A DNA stretch of 64,000 bases, from positions 3,472,001 through 3,536,000 of the forward strand of contig JAEILZ010000002.1 in assembly GCA_018873225.1 (NCBI GenBank), given 5' to 3'. Source of the DNA: [Phialemoniopsis] sp. UDSM-2020. Its lineage: Eukaryota; Ascomycota; Sordariomycetes; Thyridiales; Thyridiaceae. Of this stretch, positions 56,401 to 64,000 are shown in pieces. The notes under the pieces were generated by a model that searched no databases, was not told where the DNA came from, and worked only from the letters and a program-made list of their open reading frames with translations. The translations under genes and the position numbers were made by a program. The first letter of the stretch is position 1, and each line of letters opens with the position of its first letter.

Positions 56401-57432
56401 TTAGGCGACCTCGCTCCTCCTCTTACTCCTCCGCGTCCCCTTGCGCCCATTCTTCAACCCTTCGATCCCCTTCTGCACAGCCGATAAGCCGTCATTGACC
56501 GCCTCCTCCCCTTTCTCCTTGACGTGGTGCTTCTCCGCCTCTTCCTTGACATCCTCCATCACATCCTTTCCCAAGCTCGTTCCGTGAATCCAGTCCAGGA
56601 AACCCCATGCGCCGTAGTTGCCCCGCCCGCCGCTGCAGTAGTGCAGCGTGGTCCGCCTTGCGATGCCGCCGGCGATGATCCCGGGGACGACGCTGTACCC
56701 GCTCATGGCCATGGTCTCCTCGATCGTCACGAGCGCGATGAAGAGCAGGTACGTCAGCAGGTGCGGGCGCAGGACGAACGCGGGCAGGTACTGCGGCAGG
56801 AAGCGGTGCAGCAGGCACGGCACGGGGTGGTCGGCGAAGACGAGCAGCGAGAAGGGCGGCTGCCGGCGCGCGTGCGCGTAGCTCTTGCTGTGCCAGCGGC
56901 CCACGGCGCCGCCGACGCGGGAGCGGCCGGCCTGCGGTAGGGCGTAGCGGTGGATGTAGTAGGTCAGGCCTTCGCGCAGGGCCATGAGCAGGATGATGTG
57001 CTTAATCATCTGCCAGGGCAAGGGCAGCGTCGTCGCGGTGCGGAAGACGGGCCCCCGACCTAGCGCGGCGTGCCCGAGCGTGACGCCGGCCTCGACGAGA
57101 GTGCCGAGGAAGAGGTTGAGCAGGGCGAGGCCGAGGAGGCGGGCGAGCCGAGCCGGGTCGCGTGGGGGCAGGCCACGGCTGCCGCGGTACTTGATCGACT
57201 CGGCGAGGGAGGGGAGGAGGGTGTCGAAGCCGAGGAAGAGCAACGACGGTAATAGCCAGAAGAGCAGGCGTAAGAAGAGGACGCCGACGAGCTCGATACG
57301 CAACGGCGGGTGGGAGAGGACCAGGGTGGACCAGGTCATGTAGAAGAAGAGGAGGTTGAGCGACGTGGACCACGAGGTCACGGCCGGCGCGAGGAAGTAG
57401 GATACTATGGGGAGGGAGAGTAGGACGTCCAT
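56401..57432 (-). CDS. Sterol-desaturase/fatty-acid-hydroxylase-like membrane protein
   Basis: Single exon, 343 residues. About five to six hydrophobic segments (for example LLFFYMTWSTLVLSH, VLFLRLLFWLLPSLLFLGF, LLTYLLFIALVTIEETMAM). The order of motifs follows the fatty-acid hydroxylase superfamily, but the His boxes are eroded: YYIHRYAL in place of HRxxHH, WHSKSYAHARRQPPFSLLVFADHPVPCLLHRFLPQYLP, and TTLHYCSGGRGNYGAWGFLDWIHGT at the end of the core. A Lys/Glu-rich, helical C-terminal tail (DVKEEAEKHHVKEKGEEAV) ends in a basic cluster resembling an ER-retention tail. Such proteins use a di-iron centre in the ER membrane; whether this one keeps all metal ligands is doubtful. Confidence 0.75.
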   Translation of the reverse strand: MDVLLSLPIVSYFLAPAVTSWSTSLNLLFFYMTWSTLVLSHPPLRIELVGVLFLRLLFWLLPSLLFLGFDTLLPSLAESIKYRGSRGLPPRDPARLARLLGLALLNLFLGTLVEAGVTLGHAALGRGPVFRTATTLPLPWQMIKHIILLMALREGLTYYIHRYALPQAGRSRVGGAVGRWHSKSYAHARRQPPFSLLVFADHPVPCLLHRFLPQYLPAFVLRPHLLTYLLFIALVTIEETMAMSGYSVVPGIIAGGIARRTTLHYCSGGRGNYGAWGFLDWIHGTSLGKDVMEDVKEEAEKHHVKEKGEEAVNDGLSAVQKGIEGLKNGRKGTRRSKRRSEVA

Positions 57433-57962
57433 TGTGACTGATTTTGGTCGGATTCGTTTACCATGAGAGATGAAAAAGCTTGTGAAGGTTCACGATCTTC
57501 GCAAGACGAGAGAGAAGAAGTGTCTGACCTACCGGGACAACCATACAAATGTAGCGCGCTGACTAGACTACATACCAGAGGCACCAAGCCTCGCGTCGCA
57601 TCATGACGTGTGGCTTGGGGGCCGAGTGGCTCCTCGAATTTCTTGATCTTGTGAAGCTTGTTGATGTGCCCGATGACGTCGTTTTACAGCATTCCTTGCA
57701 AAGGACCAATCACATGCAGCAATGCCTCCCCAAAGCAATGACCCGAACATCAAGAACCCGCTAAGCCAAATTCGGATGCGATTCTTCAACACCACAGTCG
57801 GTCGAGTCCAGCGATGGGGAACGAACCTTACTCTTGAGAAACGAAAAGGGCTACTTCTATATTATCTTTGATATGCTATACTTATGTAGAGGTTGCTCTT
57901 GTCGAATCTCGGCCCAGGCCAACGCTGTCTGGTTATCCTACTTACTAAACTAGGTACATCCT
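57433..57962. other. Intergenic space, no gene seen
   Basis: About 530 bases. A weak match to the dispersed repeat (GGTTATCCTACTTACTAAAC, 57931-57950) lies just 3' of the FAD oxidase gene. Confidence 0.45.
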
Positions 57963-59744
57963 TCAAGCCTGGGTCTTGGAGACCTTGATGCCCCCAGGAA
58001 CGCGAGTCTGGAAGAAGCCAGTAGGATCGTACTTTTGAGCAGCTGCCTTGAGCTTGGCAAGAGTCTCTGTGCCCATCTTGCTCAGCGGATCCTGGTCATA
58101 GTCTGCGTAGTTGAGATACAGCCAGTCGGTATATGTACTGTTTTCTCGCGCATAAGTCTCGACATCATCGCGCCACTTCTTGCATTGCGCGTCGGCGTAT
58201 TGGAAATGATCCTCTTCGCCCACGAGAACGCCGGCAATGAACAAAATACTGTCTTCCTTGACTTGCTCGGCGAACCCAGTGGCGTTGCCGCCCCTCTCCT
58301 CGCCTAGCTTGCCATAGTAGGCTGGCAGCGGCTGGAGGATAGCCATAGTCCACGTTTTACCCGTGGGCCATTTCGACTTGAGATCATTCACAATTGCTTC
58401 GTGTCCTTCAACTGCCTTCGCAATAGTTGCGGGATCGTTCTTCAGGACGAGATTCTTCCATGACGCGCTGTTTACAGATTAGCTTGCTGTGAGGAAGCGC
58501 TTGAGGCTGCTTGGACTTACTAGAAGCCTCCCGTCTGCTCGCATTCCTTGGCAAGAGTAGCCATGGTCGTCTTCTTGGTCATGTCCATCGGCGGAGCAGG
58601 CGTGGGTATGGCTAGCCACTTATCGAATGCCTGAGGCCGTTCTTCGCCCTTGGTGTTCACCAGGAATTGAAGGCCGACGATGCCCGGGCCAAACAACTCT
58701 GGCCGGTAGGCCCAGACAGCAAACCCGGCATTGTTGGGATGTTGCTGCAAGGAGGAGGTAAGGCTGCTGAGAGCATCAATTTGTTGCGGCGTGGACGATG
58801 CTGCGTCGATCATCCGTATGCCGCCCCAGATGGACGGCTCGGAGAAGGTGACATAGTCGAATCGAGTGACAATGCCGAAGTTGCAAGAGCCTCCCTTGAG
58901 GCATTGGAACAGGTCAGGGTGCTCCTCTGCATTGGCTTCGATGACCTCGCCAGTGGCCAGAACGACCTCGAAGTTGGCAATGTTGTCACAGGAGAAGCCA
59001 TATCGAGGTGAGAACCAACTGTAGAAAGACCGAATTGGTAAGCAAAATGGAAGCATAGCAAAGGCCGACTCCTATCGGACCATCACGCAGTGCCAGAACT
59101 TACGAGACACCTCCTCCCAAGGAAAAACCACCGACACCGACGTTGCCTTCGCGGCCGCCTGCGACCACGAGCCCACCATGTTTATCGAGCTCTGCAAATA
59201 CACTGGTCCAGGTCGCGCCAGGCTGGATGGAAGCGAGCTTGGTCTCGGGGTTGTAGGTCGTCTTGTTCAAGAGTCCGAGGTCGATGGTGATGCCGTCCTC
59301 GCCTATGTTGCTGCTGCCCTGCCAGGTGGTGTGGCCGCCGCTGCGGACGGCGAATGTGCCACTCTCGGTACCAGCAAGTACCGCCACTACTTTGGCTACA
59401 TCTTCGGTCGTCTGCGGTCGGATGAAACCATGTGGCCGGACCCTCTGGCAGCTGGACCAGTAGCTGGACACACGCTGCTCGTAGGCTTCGTCACTTTGGG
59501 ACACCAATAAGTGCCCCAAGCCAGCCGTCTTAAGGCTTTCAAACTATGATATTGAGGTTAATATTCGCTCGACCATGGTTTCCTGCCGAGTGCAAACTGC
59601 ACAGAGGGGTAGGTGTGGAGAGATGCGAGACTGGAAGGCGGACGGAAGATGGATGGTGGGGGCGGAACCGTATGCGGGATACCCAGCATGTACCGGGTGA
59701 ACAAGAAGGTGACTTACAATAGAACTGGCAGCACTGGCAGTCAT
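57963..59744 (-). CDS. Berberine-bridge-type FAD-linked oxidase
   Basis: Four exons, 59718-59744, 59104-59543, 58521-59018 and 57963-58467, give 489 residues. Exon 1 codes nine residues; splicing produces SSIFESLKTAGLGHLLVSQSDEAYEQR. The FAD-binding domain has VRPHGFIRPQTTEDVAKVV, AVRSGGHTTW (His expected to bind FAD covalently), IDLGLLN and GVGGFSLGGGVSWFSPRYGFSCDNI. The substrate domain follows and the C-terminal BBE motif is WLYLNYADYDQDPLSKMG...KYDPTGFFQTRVPGG. There is no clear secretion signal. These oxidases use oxygen to oxidise alcohols, amines or sugars and are common in secondary metabolism; the substrate is unknown. Confidence 0.92.
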
Positions 59745-61463
59745 GGTCAAGTAAGCACACTGTGTTCGTCAAAGTTTCAGGTATTGGAGTAATCACTTGG
59801 TTCATGTGAGTAGGAATTTCAAAAATCTAGAACTTTGAGGGGAGCAGGAAACTCCTGGAGACGCAGCTCGAGACTCTTCGGAGCCAGAAAGAGGGCTAAT
59901 TAGGGGAGGATCTCGCCCAGTTGTTCTCCACCCACGTTGTGGCACTAGATGCTCATTTCTCTAAACTTGGATTTTGCCCCCTCTTACGAAAAGGGTACAA
60001 TGCCCCCTGAAGATTATTCTTTATCGTAAGTTGATTCTTGATATGGTCAGCTGGCCGACAAGTGGGTGCCAGAAAGGTTGATGGCTTGGGCTCAATCTCT
60101 ACTCAAGTCACCAACAGACTGAATGGTTCGTATGGGCTTAGGTCTTAGGTGATGGGATCATCCTAGGTGATCAGTTATGTATTGAGGTACATCGAGAAGG
60201 CATACCTTCAAGCAATCTGTCACCCACTTGGCCGAGTACGGTGCCCAGGCACTTGAGGGGAGATCAGATCCAGAGAAGACATTGATAAATGGCGGGCAGG
60301 TGTCAGAGAAGCAGGATTGATCAACTTCTACTTAGGTACGCTACTCGCACGCTCAGGGGATGCACTAACATTCAAAACGCTTAGGTAGCGGAAATCGTCT
60401 CGAATTTTATGGTCACTAAGAACAAAGTCCAGAGCAATGAGAGTGGAACCGCCGAGGATCCGGCGTGCTAGGGTCGGTCCGCGAACCCCGCCCGCGTGAT
60501 TCGTAGTCCAACGGCTTGAAATCCCCTTCTTTTTCTATGGTCCGATGATGGATGTATGTGAAGAGGAGAGAGTTTTATTTGTCTCTTCCTTATCGTGTAT
60601 GGGTTCTGTACCACTTGTATTGGGTCTATTCCATCAGTTCGTACAGAACCTTCGGCCCCCAGTGAGTGTCAGAGCTTTCGAGCAAGGGCTAAAAGTTTGT
60701 TGGGCCCCTATGTGGTCAAAGTGGTGTCAGCTAACATGGGTGCACGTAAGTAACGTTGTCAGTTCCCACATTTTGCTGTCCAACAATCCGGGGAACGCAG
60801 GAAGAATATTCCCAGCCAATGGCTTGCCAGCCTTGCCCCCGACTAGTTTCAACTCTATCCGCGTAATGGCAACCGTTTAAAAGTTCGCCCATGTCAAATT
60901 ATGATTTGCACACGTTATGTCCGCTTGAGGGATGGCACAGGCACCATGGATTCGGTTGTATGCATAACCCTTGTTTCCAATTCTTGCAGGGGTTCTAGTC
61001 AAACCACTACAGAACTTGGCGTAATCTTTTAGGGCTAAATACCTGCACGGTCAAGGGACACACTTGTTTTTGAAGGTACTGATGGCTTGAGCTTTTCGGC
61101 CCCCACAGCAGGGTGCTCATGTCGACATCTCTATGGAGCAAGTGAACAGTGAGCCGGTACCGATTCCGCGCATATGTATATCAACGACATGCACCCCTGG
61201 CCTAGCGCAGAAGGAAACTTCGAGTTCTGGTTGAGCATGTTACCGAATCTTGGGCGCCTGGAGGACCGTTGACAGGGTAGAAAAGTTCTGCAACGCACTA
61301 GCTATGGCGATCTCCTCATCCTCATTCACAGCGTTCATTGTTTAAAGGATATGGAAGGTTTCATCCCTCGATGTTCTGCTCGTACTCTTGTCCATTCTTC
61401 TTCTAAAAGTTTCTCTTCTTGTCTTTCTTTGAGCTGATTTCGGGAGTTCGTCATCACTGCATC
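59745..61463. other. Intergenic region, no gene supported
   Basis: About 1.7 kb. A 111-codon frame at 60545-60880 has no motif and no coding-type composition. No transposon or repeat is recognised. Confidence 0.55.
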
Positions 61464-63090
61464 ATGTCTTTTCACGTCTATCCTGACGGCAACGTCGTCA
61501 TTGCGCCACCGCCGCCAGACTACGTAGTGAACATCGACAATCCCCAACGCCAGTACGACGTCGCAACTTATGTCGGCACAGGAGTAGTCGGGTTTTTTAC
61601 CCTCCTGTTCGTTCTGCAGAGGTTTTACGTCCGGATCTTCATACACAGAACCTTTGGGTTTGAAGATGGTCAGTCCTTCTCCCTAAAATACAATGAAGCT
61701 GCACACCCTGAACTTTTTGACTAACGCAATGCAGGGCTCGTGTTATTGTCCTATGTCAGTATTGTCCTCTGCCGTCGCACCCATGTGCATGTACAGAGCA
61801 GATGGCTCTCTGCAGCTTATTGAGATGGCGTCTCTGACATGATATGTAGGCACTTGTTACGGCCTTGTGCGGGCTCGTCATCAGTAAGGCCTTACTGCCA
61901 TCGAAATCTGGCGGACCTTGTTAGCTGACATGTGTGAACTCCTTGACAGAAGCCCTAGCGGTCCCATGTATCGGCCTTCATACTTGGGAGGTGACACTCG
62001 CTCGATTCGCGGTCTTTCAGCATTTGGTATGCACGCTTATGATCACAGTGGAAGTAGCGTGCTGACACCCTTGGTTCATGACTAGGTCCTGTACCCCTTC
62101 CCGGTCCTCTACCCGCCAGCGGCTCTCTGCGCCAAGACAGCGATGCTCATGTTCTACCGCCGCATCAGCCCGAACCAGTGGTATCAGTGGACTATCTACT
62201 TCGCCATGTTCTTCATCATTGGGTCGCAGGCCAGCCTCTTCTTCGCCGCGGCGTTCGCCTGCAAGCCGATTGCTAGAGCCTGGGACATGTCCATCGCGGG
62301 GACATGCATCGATCAGACCGCCGTGTACTCGGCTACCGCTATCACGGGCGTCATTTCCGATGTGATGCTGATTTTGATCCCGATTCCGATGGTGTACAAG
62401 TTACAGAGACCGTGGCGACAGAAGGTCGGCCTGGTCTTCTTGTTCTCCGTTGGTGTGGTGTAAGTCGGCTGTCTCTGTTGAGCCGGAGTCGCTTCACTCG
62501 CTAATAGGCAACCAGGACGATTTGTACCTCTTGCATTCGGCTTTACTACATCATGACGCAGTTTGGCGGTACCGACATCACTTGGGCTATTGGTCCAGCT
62601 GGGTTCTGGACGTAAGTGATGATATGACACTCCTACCAGGGTGACGCTCCAGGGGGCGACTTATACGACACTTCCAACAGTGATAACTTGCTACAGACAT
62701 TGTACTAACCGTGTTTTATGTATCAGGTTGATCGAATGCCAAATGATGGTGCTTTGTACCACGCTAGGATATCTCCGACTTTTCCTCTCCCACGTCGCCC
62801 CCGGCCTTCGTCTCGGGAGCACAACGACCGAGGTGTCAGACCGCCACGAGCGCACCCCGGGCCAGGGCAGCTCGAACATCGTGACGATTGGCGGTGGCGG
62901 CGGCGGTCCCGCCAGCCGGAAGAAGAACCGAAGCAAGTACAGCCGCTTCGAAGACACCGAGTACGGTATGGATACATTCGCCGACAACTCCGGCCAGGAT
63001 GGGGCACGCAAGAGCCCGGACCACTGGGAAGAGACGGACAGCCAGAATGGCATCCTGCGCACAAAGCAGGTGACTGTCGAATATACCTAA
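61464..63090 (+). CDS. Rhodopsin-domain integral membrane protein (PTH11-like, no CFEM)
   Basis: Seven exons, 61464-61668, 61735-61754 (20 bases), 61850-61883, 61950-62026, 62086-62459, 62516-62611 and 62727-63090, give 389 residues. Seven membrane helices are predicted: ATYVGTGVVGFFTLLFVLQRFYVRIF, GLVLLSYALVTALCGLVI, VLYPFPVLYPPAALCAKTAMLMFYRRISP, IYFAMFFIIGSQASLFFAAAFACKPIARAW, CIDQTAVYSATAITGVISDVMLILIPIPMVYKLQ, KVGLVFLFSVGVVTICTSCIRLYYI and ECQMMVLCTTLGYLRLFL. The CKPIxxxWD motif and DxxLxxIPIPMVxxLQ are standard for the fungal rhodopsin domain. No CFEM domain precedes it. The cytosolic tail is Gly- and Ser-rich and ends in TVEYT. Some relatives (Pth11) act as G-protein-coupled surface sensors in plant pathogens; the ligand here is unknown. 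Confidence 0.92.
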
Positions 63091-64000
63091 TGTCATTCGC
63101 TGGCATTTGAGCCATGTGGAATCCCGGAGAGCAAGTATATTTGACTTGCAGGTGTGCCATCTTCTACAGGTTTCGAAGTATGGTCGGCTTTGCGTCGTCA
63201 AACGGTGTGCCAGAGAGGACTGCATCACAAGCCGACGACTAAAACAATGTATCTATGGGCCAATCATCCAACCGCTCCTCCTGATACAGGGCATCATTAG
63301 ACCACAGTCCAACAAGGATGAATCCAGCTGCAATCGTGATCACTTTTGTTTTGTATTACGGCCGGAAAAAAGAGCTTCGCAAGCCAGTTGGAGCCCATCC
63401 TTTGGACTTTGCCTAGCATGGGCACCTTCATGTAATGCGCCGCTCTCAGGGCAATTGAGACAGAATCGGAGCTCGCCGATGTCCGCAAAGACGAGGACGG
63501 GCACCTAGGACTCCGGTTCCGTACATTCTCCACTCCATCGTCATAACTCCAAGTAGCAATTTAGCTTCTAACGCGCGAGAGAGATGTCCATTTGCAAGAC
63601 ACTATACGGTTGCAAGACACTATTTTTGCTCACGATGTCACTTCGATCTTTCTGGGAAGACCAATTTCTATGCGTTCCAACACATTCATGAAGATCTGTA
63701 TGTCACTTCAGACTCACACAAGGTCCTGAATCCTTCGCGTTTTGCGCTGTCCATTAGCCATCCGGGCCGGTCACGTTTAGGGACAAGATCAGCCAAAAAA
63801 GGGGCTGTGATGACAGAGTAGCTAATGCTCTGGTGGCCCTTTTAAGCATAAAGGGAAACTGTGGGGCCAGATTCAGCCCCCAAAGCTAATTCAACGAAAT
63901 AGGTATGCATAATGAGATAGGTTGGTAGCCTGGGGACGAGAAGCATTGGCTCGCCAGCGTGAAGGACAATTCAGCCCCCATCAATATGTCCCGAAGCATA
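63091..64000. other. Right-end intergenic sequence, no gene seen
   Basis: About 910 bases after the last stop. Only short, unconvincing frames and no recognised repeat up to the window edge. Confidence 0.5.

Noticed and set aside
60545..60880. 111-codon frame in the 59.7-61.5 kb gap
   Set aside because: No ordinary codon bias, no domain and no splice-linked continuation.
1..64000. tRNA, rRNA, telomere repeats, CRISPR arrays and full-length transposons
   Set aside because: Looked for B-box-like GGTTCRANNCC, TTAGGG runs, regularly spaced repeats, and transposase or reverse transcriptase motifs; none was convincing.

Overview
The window is nuclear DNA of a filamentous ascomycete (Pezizomycotina, most likely a Sordariomycete). 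The evidence is many short spliceosomal introns (mostly 45-110 nt, GT-AG, with CTAAC/CTGAC-like branch sites), three Zn2Cys6 regulators, a HET-domain gene, a rhodopsin-domain (PTH11-like) membrane protein, a WSC-domain cell-surface protein, and C-ending codon bias in the housekeeping genes. I rebuilt exon structures by hand and required reading-frame closure; every spliced model given sums to a multiple of three. There are no bacterial-type operons, rRNA, tRNA or CRISPR arrays that I could recognise.

Layout. 0-4 kb: the 5' part of a small secreted protein (minus, cut by the window edge) and a DUF3712 vacuolar-type membrane protein. 4-8 kb: a Zn2Cys6 regulator convergent with mitochondrial glutaryl-CoA dehydrogenase. 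8-12 kb: a membrane protein of unknown family (paralog A) and a HET-domain protein. 12.8-15.3 kb: a second Zn2Cys6 regulator. 15.8-16.9 kb: a tail-less casein kinase I. 17.4-27.2 kb: a probable catabolic gene cluster of a DapA-family aldolase/lyase, a dihydropyrimidinase/hydantoinase, a Zn2Cys6 regulator, a TauD-type dioxygenase and a Dal5-like MFS transporter. 27.6-29.1 kb: a tandem repeat, a gene remnant and paralog B of the membrane protein at 8-9 kb. 29.8-32.3 kb: a GPI-anchored WSC protein. 33.6-36.6 kb: an alpha/beta hydrolase with a very long disordered N-terminus. 39.4-41.1 kb: an OTT_1508-type deaminase-like protein. 42.2-43.2 kb: a C2H2 zinc-finger gene with an in-frame stop. 43.5-46.0 kb: an IPNS-like dioxygenase, decayed repeats and a YCII protein. 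47.0-55.0 kb: a housekeeping block (Mpv17/Sym1, phosphoglycerate kinase, Sem1/Dss1, Iml2). 55.6-63.1 kb: a small orphan protein, a sterol-desaturase-like membrane protein, a berberine-bridge-type FAD oxidase and a rhodopsin-domain protein.

How genes may work together. The 17.4-27.2 kb block looks like a regulated catabolic pathway: an anion/ureide-type permease, a cyclic-amide hydrolase, a 2-oxoglutarate oxygenase, a class-I-aldolase-type lyase and a dedicated regulator. The hexamer CGCCGA recurs in its three promoter spaces (six copies within about 250 bp between the dioxygenase and the transporter), which makes it a candidate operator for the regulator at 21.1 kb. This is the most system-like signal in the window. 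Other points of note are a dispersed short repeat (core GGTATCGACTGCT...GGGTTATCCCACTACC) found in intergenic DNA and inside introns, the paralogous membrane-protein pair, very small coding exons, and a single CAG-to-TAG-type break in the zinc-finger gene.
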